Assembly (NCBI GenBank): GCA_963748385.1
Contig: CAVVIQ010000020.1
Location: 372,001-436,000, forward strand
Direction: 5' to 3'
DNA length: 64,000 bases
DNA from: Rhodoblastus sp963748385
GTDB lineage: Bacteria; Pseudomonadota; Alphaproteobacteria; Rhizobiales; Beijerinckiaceae
The notes under the pieces: generated by a model
What the model was told of the DNA's origin: nothing
Database searches by the model: none
What the model saw: the letters and a program-made list of their open reading frames with translations, nothing else
Translations under genes and position numbers: made by a program
In this document: positions 18,224 through 27,029 of the stretch, piece after piece
Layout: each line of letters starts with the position of its first letter
Position numbering within the stretch: the first letter of the stretch is position 1

Positions 18224-19441
18224 ATGAATCCTTCATCGCCCAATTCCCTGCGTCAGGGGCCCGACGCGCGCGGCCATTTCGGCATTTTCGGCGGCCGTTT
18301 CGTCGCCGAGACCCTGATGCCGCTGATCCTGTCGCTTGAAAAAGCCTATGACGAGGCCCGCCAGGATCCGGCCTATCACGCCGAGCTGAACCATCTGCTC
18401 ACCCATTATGTCGGAAGGCCCAGCCCGCTTTATTTCGCCGAGCGCATGACCGAAAGGCTCGGCGGCGCGAAAATCTATTTCAAGCGCGAGGAGCTCAACC
18501 ACACCGGCGCGCACAAGATCAACAACGTGCTCGGCCAGATCCTGCTGGCGCTGCGCATGGGCAAGAAGCGGATCATCGCCGAGACGGGCGCCGGCCAGCA
18601 TGGGGTGGCCACCGCCACCGCCTGCGCGCGCTTCGGCCTCGACTGCGTGGTCTATATGGGCGCGGTCGATGTCGAGCGGCAAAAGCCCAATGTCTTCCGC
18701 ATGAACCTGCTCGGCGCCAAGGTGATCCCGGTCCAGTCCGGGGCGCGCACCCTCAAGGACGCGATGAACGAGGCCCTGCGCGACTGGGTCACCAATGTCG
18801 ACGACACTTTTTACTGCATCGGCACCGCCGCCGGGCCGCATCCCTATCCGGCGATGGTGCGCGATTTCCAATGCGTGATCGGCGACGAGACCCGCAAGCA
18901 GATGATGGAGCTTGAAGGCCGCCTGCCGGATTCGCTCTTCGCCTGCATCGGCGGCGGCTCCAACGCCATCGGCCTGTTCCATCCCTTCCTCGACGATCCG
19001 TCCGTCGAGATGTACGGGGTCGAAGCGGCGGGCTACGGCCTGAATGTTCCCAACGGCCACGCGGCCTCGCTCGCCGGCGGCCGGCCGGGCGTGCTGCACG
19101 GCAACCGCACTTATCTCCTGATGGACGACGACGGCCAGATTCTCGAAGGCCATTCGATTTCGGCCGGTCTGGATTATCCCGGCATCGGCCCGGAACATTC
19201 CTGGCTCAAGGAAAACGGCCGGGTGACCTATCTTTCCGCCACCGACAAGGAGGCGCTCGCCGCCTTCCAGCTCTGCTCGCAACTCGAAGGCATCATTCCG
19301 GCGCTGGAGCCGGCCCACGCTTTGGCCAAGATCATCGACATCGCGCCGAAAAAGCCGAAGGACCATCTGATGGTGCTGGGCCTGTCCGGGCGCGGCGACA
19401 AGGACATTTTCACCGTCGCCGATCATCTGGGAGGCATGTAA
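18224..19441 (+). CDS. trpB: tryptophan synthase beta chain
   Basis: A 405-residue PLP enzyme that joins indole and serine. HFGIFGGRFVAETLMP is the family N-terminus, ELNHTGAHKINN carries the PLP lysine, AETGAGQHGVATA is the catalytic region, and CIGGGSNAIG binds the phosphate of PLP. HSWLKENGRV and the C-terminal GLSGRGDKD are also present. ATG 18224 gives the normal length; upstream residues in the same frame are not conserved. No trpF precedes it, and trpA lies 1.45 kb away, behind a MarR/VOC module, so the usual trpFBA run is interrupted. Confidence 0.97.
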   Translation: MNPSSPNSLRQGPDARGHFGIFGGRFVAETLMPLILSLEKAYDEARQDPAYHAELNHLLTHYVGRPSPLYFAERMTERLGGAKIYFKREELNHTGAHKINNVLGQILLALRMGKKRIIAETGAGQHGVATATACARFGLDCVVYMGAVDVERQKPNVFRMNLLGAKVIPVQSGARTLKDAMNEALRDWVTNVDDTFYCIGTAAGPHPYPAMVRDFQCVIGDETRKQMMELEGRLPDSLFACIGGGSNAIGLFHPFLDDPSVEMYGVEAAGYGLNVPNGHAASLAGGRPGVLHGNRTYLLMDDDGQILEGHSISAGLDYPGIGPEHSWLKENGRVTYLSATDKEALAAFQLCSQLEGIIPALEPAHALAKIIDIAPKKPKDHLMVLGLSGRGDKDIFTVADHLGGM

Positions 19442-19447
19442 GGCCGT

Positions 19448-19900
19448 TCAGCCTTCGGCGGCGGCGCGCAACGCCGCCAGATCGATCTTGTGCATCGCCC
19501 GAGCGGCGCCCATCACGCGCGCCGCCTTTTGCGGATCGCCGCCCAACAGACGCGGAAATTCCGCCGGTATGATCTGCCAGGTCACGCCAAACCGATCCGT
19601 CACCCAGCCACAACGCAGCTCCTCGCCGCCGGCCGCAAGGCGATCCCAATACAGATCGATTTCCTGTTGGCTATCGCAGGGAACGTGGAACGACACGGCG
19701 GGCGACAGAGCATAGGTGCGGCCACCGTTGATCCCGGTGAAACGTTGGCCAAACAGTTCGAATGTCACCGCGACCGCCCGACCAGCGCCGCCCGGGCGAA
19801 TAATGTCGATCACGCGGCCGTCGCGAAATGTTGCGACATAAAATTGCGCGGCTTCCTCCGCGCAATCGTCGAACCAGATATGGGGCGTGATCTTCGTCAT
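19448..19900 (-). CDS. VOC-family (PhnB-like) protein 1
   Basis: 150 residues of the PhnB-like branch of the glyoxalase/bleomycin-resistance (vicinal oxygen chelate) fold. Landmarks are TPHIWFDDCAEEAAQFYVATF at the start, FELFGQRFTGINGG in the middle and GWVTDRFGVTWQIIP near the end, the last being the metal-site strand of the family. Substrates of this branch are unknown. It follows the second VOC gene by 3 bp and the two are surely one operon, divergent from a MarR regulator. Confidence 0.85.
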   Translation of the reverse strand: MTKITPHIWFDDCAEEAAQFYVATFRDGRVIDIIRPGGAGRAVAVTFELFGQRFTGINGGRTYALSPAVSFHVPCDSQQEIDLYWDRLAAGGEELRCGWVTDRFGVTWQIIPAEFPRLLGGDPQKAARVMGAARAMHKIDLAALRAAAEG

Positions 19901-19903
19901 CGC

Positions 19904-20350
19904 TCAGTTTTTCGCCATGGCGTCGAGTTCGGGCGCGGCGCGCGGACAATCGACCATCCAATTGATCCCGAAACGGTCGGTCAGCATGGCGAACTGCTGC
20001 GAGAAAAAGGTCTCGGCCGGCGGCATCATGATTCTGCCCCCCTCGGATAGTGCCGTGACGACGCGACGCGCTTCTTCGACGCTGGCGACGGAAATCGAAA
20101 CCCAATAAATCGGGGGGACCGGCGCTTCGGGCTTCGGGTGGTTCATATCGCCGCCCATGATCCGGAATTGACCCTTTTCCAGACAGACGTGCATGATTTT
20201 TTCCGGATCGGCGTTGGGCGGCATGGGAACGCCTGCCGGCGCCTGGCTGTAGCGCAATTGGCGGACGATTTTCGCGTCCAGCGCCTTGGCGTAAAAGGCG
20301 AAGGCTTCGGCGCAATCGCCGTAAAACATGAGATAGGGCGTGAATTTCAC
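19904..20350 (-). CDS. VOC-family (PhnB-like) protein 2
   Basis: 148 residues of the same fold as its neighbour: TPYLMFYGDCAEAFAFYAKAL at the N-terminus, a central Met-Gly-Gly-Asp strand (RIMGGDMNHP) and QQFAMLTDRFGINWMVDC at the end. Only partly similar to VOC protein 1, so the pair is an old duplication or two separate members. The start has AACCTCCC complementary to a GGGAGG site. The 52-bp gap to the divergent MarR gene contains a perfect palindrome, so regulation by that protein is likely. Confidence 0.86.
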   Translation of the reverse strand: MKFTPYLMFYGDCAEAFAFYAKALDAKIVRQLRYSQAPAGVPMPPNADPEKIMHVCLEKGQFRIMGGDMNHPKPEAPVPPIYWVSISVASVEEARRVVTALSEGGRIMMPPAETFFSQQFAMLTDRFGINWMVDCPRAAPELDAMAKN

Positions 20351-20368
20351 GACAACCTCCCGATTGGC

Positions 20369-20397
20369 TTGACTTATTAGTTGATATCAACATAGTT
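20369..20397 (+). promoter_or_regulatory. divergent promoter and probable MarR operator
   Basis: TTGACT at 20369-20374 and ATAGTT at 20392-20397 are 17 bp apart and fit a sigma-70 promoter for the MarR gene. The spacer holds the perfect 12-bp palindrome GTTGATATCAAC at 20380-20391, and a further half-site (GTTGAT) follows. Perfect short palindromes between a MarR gene and a divergent operon are typical MarR sites. The ATG is only a few bases after the -10, so the transcript may be leaderless. Confidence 0.65.
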
Positions 20398-20402
20398 GAT
20401 CC

Positions 20403-20849
20403 ATGTCAAAGCCGGGCGAGCGCCTTCCCACCGAAACTACCCATCACATTCGCGACGCCTGCCTGTGCCTTCATACCCAGCGGGCGGCGCGCGCCCTCGC
20501 ACGTCATTTCGACCAAGCCCTGCGGCCAGTTGGCCTGACCAATGGCCAGTTCTCTCTCCTTAACGCGCTGAACGGGCGCACCCCGCCCTCCGTCGCCCCG
20601 GTCGCCAATCTGCTCGGCATGGATCGCACGACCCTGACCGCCGCGCTCAAGCCGCTGGTCCGGCGCGGCCTCGTCATTGTCGAAGCCGATCCGGACGACC
20701 GGCGTAGCCGGCTGCTGCGGCTGACCAACGAGGGGCATCGCCGCCTCGCGCAAGCCGCGCCGTTGTGGGATCACGCTCATGCCGCCATCGAAGCCCGGCT
20801 TGGCCGGCAGGCGGAGGCCTTGCGGAAGGCGCTAGCCGCCCTGGCCTGA
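20403..20849 (+). CDS. MarR-family transcriptional regulator
   Basis: 148 residues with the winged-helix MarR fold: helices before the DNA-binding domain, GLTNGQFSLLNAL leading into the helix-turn-helix, MDRTTLTAALKPLVRRGLV as recognition helix, and the wing with DPDDRRSRLLRLTNEG. MarR dimers repress neighbouring operons and release DNA on binding small phenolic or oxidising ligands. It sits divergent to the two VOC genes and separates trpB from trpA. Its ligand cannot be told. Confidence 0.92.
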   Translation: MSKPGERLPTETTHHIRDACLCLHTQRAARALARHFDQALRPVGLTNGQFSLLNALNGRTPPSVAPVANLLGMDRTTLTAALKPLVRRGLVIVEADPDDRRSRLLRLTNEGHRRLAQAAPLWDHAHAAIEARLGRQAEALRKALAALA

Positions 20850-20894
20850 CCTTGCAAGTTTCCAAGGCCTCGCCATTGTGCTACGCCCACGCGC

Positions 20895-21742
20895 ATGAAG
20901 GACCGTATTGAAAAACGTTTCGCCAAGGTGAAGGCCGAAAGCCGCGCCGCGCTCGTCACCTTTGTCATGGCGGGCGACCCGGACCCTGCGCTTTCGCTCG
21001 AAATTCTCAAGGCTCTGGCCAAAGCCGGCGCCGACGTCATCGAAGTCGGCATGCCCTTTTCCGATCCGATGGCGGACGGCCCGCGATCCAGGCGGCGGGC
21101 CTGCGCGCGCTTCACGCCGGCATGACGTTGCACGGCGTGCTGAAGATCGTCGCCGAGTTCCGCAAGCAGGACGCCGACACGCCGATCATCCTGATGGGCT
21201 ATTACAACCCGATCTATGTCTATGGCGTGGACGAGTTTCTGGTCGACGCCAAGGCCGCCGGGGCCGACGGGATGATCGTGGTCGATCTGCCGCCCGAAGA
21301 GGACGAGGAGCTTTGCCTGCCGGCGCTGAAGGCCGGCCTGAGCTTCATCAGGCTGGCGACGCCGACCACCGACGACGCCCGCCTGCCGGCGGTTCTCGCC
21401 AATACGTCGGGCTTTGTCTATTATGTCTCGATCACAGGAATCACCGGCGCGGGCCGTCCCGATTATTCGCGCGTCGCTTCCGCGGTGAATCGGATCAAGG
21501 CCCACACCGATCTGCCGGTCGCCGTCGGCTTCGGCGTGAAGGATGCGGCGGCCGCGCGCGAAATCGCGCAGAACGCCGATGGCGTGGTGGTGGGCTCGGC
21601 CCTGATCGACGCGCTCGCCAGGACGCTCGACACGCAAGGCCGCGGCGGGCCGGCGACGGTCGCGGCGGTCGGAAAACTGGCGGGCGAACTGGCGGCCGGC
21701 CTCGCCGCCGCTGCCGCCGCGAAGGAGCGCGCAGTCCCATGA
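20895..21742 (+). pseudogene. trpA: tryptophan synthase alpha chain, frameshifted
   Basis: The first 65 or so residues (RFAKVKAESRAALVTFVMAGDPD, then DVIEVGMPFSDPMADGP) are normal TrpA. The next codons should give AIQAAGLRALHAG, but one G is missing at about 21081-21084 and the frame moves. The remainder, from MTLHGVLKIV through ILMGYYNPIYVYG, LPPEEDEEL, GFVYYVSITGITGAG, VAVGFGVKDAAAARE and GVVVGSALID, is intact and in one frame to 21742. TrpA releases indole from indole-3-glycerol phosphate for TrpB. As loss would make the cell a tryptophan auxotroph, a one-base sequence error is the favoured view. The stop overlaps the accD start (ATGA). Confidence 0.93.
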
Positions 21743-22602
21743 ACTGGATTTCCAATGTCGTTCCGCCGAAGATCCGCTCGATCCTGAAGCGAGAAAGCCC
21801 CGAGAATCTCTGGGTCAAATGTCCGGAAAGCGGCGCCCTGGTCTTCCACAAGGATCTGGAGGCCAATCTCTTTGTGGTGCCGGGCTCCGGCTATCACATG
21901 AAGATACCGCCCAGGACGCGCCTCGACGCTTTGTTCGACGACGGCCATTATGAAAATCTTCCGGTCCCGGAAGTTCCCGCGGATCCGCTGAAATTCCGCG
22001 ACGTCAAGCGCTATACCGACCGGCTCAAGGAAAATCGCGCCAAGACCGGCGCCTATGACGCGGTGACGCTCGCCGCCGGCGCCTTGCAGGGACTGCAGGT
22101 GACGGTCGCGGTGCAGGATTTCGAATTTTTGGGCGGCTCGCTCGGCATGGCGGCGGGCGAGGCCATCGTCGCCGGCATGTTCCGTGCGATCGAACAGCAC
22201 ACGCCCTTCATCATGTTCACCGCCTCGGGCGGCGCGCGCATGCAGGAGGGCATGTTCTCGCTGATGCAGATGCCGCGCACGACGGTTGCGGTCCAGCGCC
22301 TCAAGGCGGCGAAACTGCCCTATATCGTCGTCCTCACCAATCCGACCACCGGCGGGGTCACCGCTTCCTACGCCATGCTCGGCGACGTTCACATCGCCGA
22401 ACCGGGCGCGGTGATCGGCTTCGCCGGCGCCCGCGTCATCGAGCAGACCATTCGCGAACGCCTGCCGGAAGGGTTCCAGCGCGCCGAATATCTCCGCCAG
22501 CACGGCATGGTCGATCTGGTCGTTCCCCGCGCCGAAATGCGTGAGACTTTGGGCCGCCTCTGCCGCCTGCTGACCAAGGCTCCCCCGGTCGAGGCGGCTT
22601 GA
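21739..22602 (+). CDS. accD: acetyl-CoA carboxylase carboxyltransferase subunit beta
   Basis: 287 residues of the carboxyltransferase beta subunit, which with AccA moves the carboxyl group from biotin to acetyl-CoA for fatty-acid synthesis. LGGSLGMAAGEAIVAGM, FTASGGARMQEG, TNPTTGGVTASYAMLGD and FAGARVIEQTIRERLPEGFQ are the catalytic-core signatures. The N-terminal four-Cys zinc finger of the E. coli protein is nearly absent: WVKCPESGAL keeps one Cys and VVPGSGYHM has none, a pattern I recall from rhizobial AccD. It overlaps trpA by 4 bp and is followed by folC after 10 bp, the usual trpA-accD-folC order. Confidence 0.96.
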   Translation: MNWISNVVPPKIRSILKRESPENLWVKCPESGALVFHKDLEANLFVVPGSGYHMKIPPRTRLDALFDDGHYENLPVPEVPADPLKFRDVKRYTDRLKENRAKTGAYDAVTLAAGALQGLQVTVAVQDFEFLGGSLGMAAGEAIVAGMFRAIEQHTPFIMFTASGGARMQEGMFSLMQMPRTTVAVQRLKAAKLPYIVVLTNPTTGGVTASYAMLGDVHIAEPGAVIGFAGARVIEQTIRERLPEGFQRAEYLRQHGMVDLVVPRAEMRETLGRLCRLLTKAPPVEAA

Positions 22603-22612
22603 TTGTCCCGAC

Positions 22613-23929
22613 ATGACGACGAGTGACGCGCTGCTGTCGCGCCTGCTTGAGCTGCATCCCAAGCGGATCGACCTGTCGCTGGAGCGCATCGAGCGCCTCC
22701 TCGCCGCGCTCGGCGATCCGCAGAAGCGCCTGCCGCCGGTCGTTCACGTCGCCGGAACCAACGGCAAGGGCTCGACCATCGCCTTCATGCGGGCGATCCT
22801 GGAGGCCGCCGGCCTCGGCGTTCACGTCTATAGCTCGCCCCATCTCGTCGCTTTCCGCGAGCGCATCCGCCTTGCCGCGCCAGGCGGCGGCAGGCTGGTG
22901 GAAGACGATGTTCTCAGCGAAACGCTCGCCGAAATCGAACAGGCCAACGGCGGGGCGCCGATCACCTTTTTCGAGGCGACCACGGCGGCGGCGTTGAAAC
23001 TCTTCGCGGGGCGCCCGGCCGATTTTCTGCTGCTCGAAGTCGGACTCGGCGGCCGGTTCGACGCCACCAATGTGATTCCGACGCCGGCCTGCGCCGTCAT
23101 CACGCCCATTTCGATCGACCATGTCGAATTCTTGGGCGATACGCTCGAAAAGATCGCTTTCGAAAAGGCCGGAATCATCAAGCGGGGCGCGCCCGTGGTC
23201 GTCTCGGAGCAGGCGGAGGAGGTTCTGGCCGTCATCGAACGGCAGGCGGCGCGACTGCGCGCGCCGCTCATCATCCATGGCCAGGATTTCCTTTGCCGCG
23301 CCGAACAGGGCCGCCTCATCTATCAGGACCAGCACGGCCTGCTCGACCTGCCCTTGCCGCGCCTGCCCGGCCGTCATCAGATCGTCAACGCCGGGACCGC
23401 GATCGCCGCCGTGCGCCAATGCGCGCCGAATCTTCCACTCGCGGCCTTCGAACACGGCATGGTTTCGGCGTCCTGGCCCGGACGGCTGCAGAATATCGGG
23501 CGCGGAAAACTGGCGGCGCTGGCGCCGGACGGCGCCGAGTTGTGGCTCGACGGCGGCCACAACGAGGCGGGCGGCAGGGTTCTGGCCGAGGCCATGGCCG
23601 ATTTCGAGGACAAGGCGCCTCGGCCGCTGGTCCTGCTCTATGGCGGCCTGCAAACCAAGGACGCTGAAGGATTCCTGCGCCATTTCGCTGGTCTGGCGGC
23701 CGAGGTTGTCGCTGTGCCGGTGCGCGGCGAACAGGCCGGACGAACGCCGGCGGAAATCTCGGCTCTGGCGCGTGGGCTCGGGATGAAAACGGATGTTCAG
23801 CGGGGCGCCGAAGAGGCCTTGCGCGCGCTGGCCGCAAGGCCGTGGGCGGTCCCGCCCCGAATCCTGATCGCGGGTTCGCTCTATCTCGTCGGCGAAATTC
23901 TCGCCGCCAACGGCGCGCCGCCCGAATGA
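22613..23929 (+). CDS. folC: bifunctional dihydrofolate synthase/folylpolyglutamate synthase
   Basis: 438 residues of the Mur-ligase type enzyme that adds glutamate to dihydropteroate and folates using ATP. VAGTNGKGSTIAFM (about residues 45-58) is the P-loop. VGLGGRFDATNVI and PISIDHVEFLGDTLEKIAFEKAGI are the central-domain metal and nucleotide segments, and LWLDGGHNEAGG begins the C-terminal domain. It is the last gene of the trpA-accD-folC run. Start at ATG 22613 gives the expected length. Confidence 0.96.
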   Translation: MTTSDALLSRLLELHPKRIDLSLERIERLLAALGDPQKRLPPVVHVAGTNGKGSTIAFMRAILEAAGLGVHVYSSPHLVAFRERIRLAAPGGGRLVEDDVLSETLAEIEQANGGAPITFFEATTAAALKLFAGRPADFLLLEVGLGGRFDATNVIPTPACAVITPISIDHVEFLGDTLEKIAFEKAGIIKRGAPVVVSEQAEEVLAVIERQAARLRAPLIIHGQDFLCRAEQGRLIYQDQHGLLDLPLPRLPGRHQIVNAGTAIAAVRQCAPNLPLAAFEHGMVSASWPGRLQNIGRGKLAALAPDGAELWLDGGHNEAGGRVLAEAMADFEDKAPRPLVLLYGGLQTKDAEGFLRHFAGLAAEVVAVPVRGEQAGRTPAEISALARGLGMKTDVQRGAEEALRALAARPWAVPPRILIAGSLYLVGEILAANGAPPE

Positions 23930-23991
23930 GCCTCCCGGGTGTGGAAGAAATAAGCTAGGAAAAGACGCCAGAGCCAAGGAGCGGTCCGACA

Positions 23992-24621
23992 GTGGAAGCG
24001 CAAGCGCCAGACCAGCAGACCGAAGCCGCCAGGGCGACGCCCGACGACATCGTCGTCCGGCCCTCGACCGACGCCGACGCCCCGGCGATGCTCTCCATCT
24101 ATACCCGCTATGTCACCCACGGCCTCGCCAAGGGCGCGGAATTCGAGCCGATGCAGGCCGACGACATCAAGCGCCGGCGCAAGAACATGCAGAAGCAACG
24201 GCTGCCGCATCTGGTGGCGGAGCTGCATGGCGAGGTGATCGGCTATGCCTATGCCGTGCCATTCCGCAAGCGGCCCGCCTATCGCTATTGCGTCAAACAT
24301 TCGATCTATGTGCACGAAAACCATCTGCGCGCCGGCGCCGGGCGAAAACTTCTTCCAGCCCTGATCGAGGCCTGCGCCAGCGCCGGCTACCGGCAGATGA
24401 TCGCCTATGTCGATTCGGAAAATCTGGCGTCGCTGAAATTGCACGAAGCCTGCGGTTTTCGTCGCGTCGCCTATCTCGAAGGCGTCGGCTTTCGTTTCGG
24501 CCGCTGGACCGACAGCGTGATGCTGCAACGCGCGCTGGGGCCCGGCAACAGCGCGCCCCCGCCTGATTATGTTCCGATTTCACCCATCGGGGTCGGCGAC
24601 GTAAGTATGGAATCGGATTGA
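23992..24621 (+). CDS. GNAT-family (phosphinothricin-type) N-acetyltransferase
   Basis: 209 residues with the Pat/YncA-like GNAT fold. IVVRPSTDADAPAMLSIYTRYVTHG is the N-terminal strand-helix, VAELHGEVIGYAYAVPFR the central sheet, SIYVHENHLRAGAGRKLLPAL the acetyl-CoA pyrophosphate loop, and IAYVDSENLASLKLHEACGFRRV the late conserved block. Members acetylate small amines such as phosphinothricin or methionine sulfoximine; the actual substrate is unknown. The start is GTG at 23992. The gene overlaps the convergent decarboxylase by about 40 bp. Confidence 0.87.
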   Translation: MEAQAPDQQTEAARATPDDIVVRPSTDADAPAMLSIYTRYVTHGLAKGAEFEPMQADDIKRRRKNMQKQRLPHLVAELHGEVIGYAYAVPFRKRPAYRYCVKHSIYVHENHLRAGAGRKLLPALIEACASAGYRQMIAYVDSENLASLKLHEACGFRRVAYLEGVGFRFGRWTDSVMLQRALGPGNSAPPPDYVPISPIGVGDVSMESD

Positions 24622-26922
24622 GCCGTCCGCGGCGACCTCGCGGTAGACGCCCTGGATTTCCGCCTCGAAGCCGGGAAACAGATTGGCGGAGCGCTCGAAA
24701 GTCTTCAGATAGTCGAGCATGGGCCGCGCGCGCTCATCGAGAATTTCGCCCGGCGCGATGGTGGCGATGCCCGGCGGATAGACCACCCAGAGGGTCGTCG
24801 CCATCTTGCCCTCGACCTCGTCGATCGGCAGGTAATGAACCTGGTTGCGGGTGAGCTTCTGCACGGCGTCCTGCGGGCGCATCGCGGGGCGCGGCAGATG
24901 TTCCGGGCGGAACTGCCGGCGTTGGAGGTCGCTGACGCCGGCGTCGCGATAAAAGGCGTGCATTTCCTGGCACAGGTCGCGCAGGCGCATGCCGGAATAG
25001 CGTTGGCGCCGCCGCGCCACGAATTCGGGGATGACCTCGTCCAGCGGCGCGTTCTGGTCGTGATAGGTCTTGAACGCCACCAAAGCCGAAATCAGCGCGC
25101 CGGCCTTGCTCAATTCGACGCCGGGCGTGAGCAGGAACAGCAGCGAATTGAGGTCGTTCTTTTCCGGCACGATGCGGTTTTCGCGCAAATATTGGGCGAC
25201 GACCGGCGCCGGCACGCCATGGTCGAGATATTGGCCGCTGGCGCGGTCGAACCCCGGCGTGAGCAGGGTGAGCTTGCAGGGGTCGGTCAAGGCATAGTCG
25301 GAATCGACATGGCGGAAGCCGTGCCAGTTGGCGCCGGGCTCGAAGGTCCAATAGGCCGGATTGGCGACGAGATCGTCGGTCGCAACGTCCTGCCAGGCCA
25401 TGCGGCCCTCGGGCGTCTCCACCACGTCGGCGACGAAGGGGTCGAAGAACCAGCCTTGCGCCTTGCCCTTGGCCTTCTCCTTGAATTCCTGGCCGAGCGC
25501 CCTGATTTTCTTGCGGATTTCGACGCCGAGCCGGATCGTGTCGTCCCACAGCACCTCGCCCGACTTGCCCTTCATCATCTGCGCGCCGACATCGAGCGAG
25601 GCGAACAGGGGATAGAAGGGCGAGGTCGAAGCGTGGACCAGAAAGGTCTCGTTGAAGCGGCGATGTTCGATGCGCCGCGCCTGTCCCTTGATGTGGCGGT
25701 CCTTGACGTGGATTTGCGAGGCCTGGGAAAAGCTCGCGAGCTGCTTGTGGGTCGATTGGGTGGCGATGATCCCCGGCGCGTCGGGGCCGAGGTCTTTCAG
25801 GCCCATGGCGAAGCGTCCGGCGAACAGCGGATGGAATTTCATGAAGCCGGCCCAGGCTTCGTCGAACAGAATATAATCGCAAAGATGGCCAATCTTGGCG
25901 AGGATGGTCTCGGCGCTGTAGATCGTGCCGTCATAGGAGCATTGTTCGACCACCGCGACGCGGAAGGGCCGCTCCTTCTTCCAGGCGTTCTTGTCGGCCA
26001 CCAGCGGATTGTCGCGGATTTTCCGGCGGATTTTCTTCTCGTCCAGCGCCTCGTAGTCGATCGGCCCGATCAGGCCGAAAGCGTTGCGGTCGGTTTCGAG
26101 ATAGATCGGCACGCCGCCGGCGAGCATCAGGGCGCCATGGTGGGCGGCCTTGTGGTTGTTGCGGTCGAACAGCACCAGATCGCCCGGCGCCGCGAGCGCC
26201 GACAGCACGATCTTGTTGGAGGCCGAGGTGCCGTTGAGCACGAAATAGGTGCGCTCGGCCCCGAAGATTTTCGCCGCCTCCTTCTGCGCGCGCAACGCCG
26301 GCCCTTCGTGGGTGAGCAGGTCGCCCAGCTCCAGCACCGAATTGTCGAGGTCGTCGCGAAAGATCGCCTCGCCGAGATGTTCGACGAAAATCCGGCCGAT
26401 CGGGCTGCGCGAATAGAACATGCCGCCGTTATGGCCGGGGCAGGTCCAGAGCTGGTTGCCTTCTTCCGCGTAATCGACCAGTTCGCCGAAGAACGGCGTC
26501 TTCATCGTCTCGGCATATTGCCTGAGCCGGCTGACGAGATTCTTGGCGATGAATTCCGGGGTTTCCTCGGCGAGGAAGACATAGCCGTCGACATTGTCGA
26601 GCACGTCGATCGGCAGGTCCTCGAAGCGCTTGCGGCGCACCAGCAGGATGATCGGCATTTCCAGGCCGCGGCTGCGGACATAGGAGATCAGCCCCGCCGT
26701 CTTGCTGTTCATGCCCTTCTTGCCCCAGTCGACGATCATGCAGCCGATGGCGGCGTCGGTCTTGATCGCCAGTTCGGCGTCCTCGACCCGGCGGGCGCGC
26801 ACCACTTCGAAGCCGGATTTCTCGACCGCGGCGACGATCTGGCGCAGGCGTTCGCCTTCGAGTTCGTCTGGGTCGAAGGCCGGGGCGCAGAGCAGGAAGG
26901 TGAAGCGGCGGAAATAATCCAT
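24580..26922 (-). CDS. Orn/Lys/Arg-type PLP-dependent decarboxylase
   Basis: 780 residues with the three parts of the prokaryotic fold type I decarboxylases: an N-terminal response-regulator-like wing domain (DAELAIKTDAAIGCMIVDWGKKG region), the PLP core with STHKQLASFSQASQIH, which holds the Schiff-base lysine, and the C-terminal domain. It should remove CO2 from lysine, ornithine or arginine to give cadaverine, putrescine or agmatine. The TCPGHNGG and DNSVLELGDLLTHEGP segments are typical of the inducible acid-resistance type. No antiporter gene adjoins it, so its role in acid tolerance or polyamine synthesis remains open. ATG 26922 gives full length. Confidence 0.94.
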   Translation of the reverse strand: MDYFRRFTFLLCAPAFDPDELEGERLRQIVAAVEKSGFEVVRARRVEDAELAIKTDAAIGCMIVDWGKKGMNSKTAGLISYVRSRGLEMPIILLVRRKRFEDLPIDVLDNVDGYVFLAEETPEFIAKNLVSRLRQYAETMKTPFFGELVDYAEEGNQLWTCPGHNGGMFYSRSPIGRIFVEHLGEAIFRDDLDNSVLELGDLLTHEGPALRAQKEAAKIFGAERTYFVLNGTSASNKIVLSALAAPGDLVLFDRNNHKAAHHGALMLAGGVPIYLETDRNAFGLIGPIDYEALDEKKIRRKIRDNPLVADKNAWKKERPFRVAVVEQCSYDGTIYSAETILAKIGHLCDYILFDEAWAGFMKFHPLFAGRFAMGLKDLGPDAPGIIATQSTHKQLASFSQASQIHVKDRHIKGQARRIEHRRFNETFLVHASTSPFYPLFASLDVGAQMMKGKSGEVLWDDTIRLGVEIRKKIRALGQEFKEKAKGKAQGWFFDPFVADVVETPEGRMAWQDVATDDLVANPAYWTFEPGANWHGFRHVDSDYALTDPCKLTLLTPGFDRASGQYLDHGVPAPVVAQYLRENRIVPEKNDLNSLLFLLTPGVELSKAGALISALVAFKTYHDQNAPLDEVIPEFVARRRQRYSGMRLRDLCQEMHAFYRDAGVSDLQRRQFRPEHLPRPAMRPQDAVQKLTRNQVHYLPIDEVEGKMATTLWVVYPPGIATIAPGEILDERARPMLDYLKTFERSANLFPGFEAEIQGVYREVAADGSIRFHTYVADPDG

Positions 26923-27029
26923 GGCGGCCCCGCGACAAAAAACGATTCACGCGCCGATGTGACGCGAGGTCGTGACTTTTTGATGAAATTTTCCGGCTTG
27001 CCAAGCCCGCGCGCGAGATGGAGCGAAAA

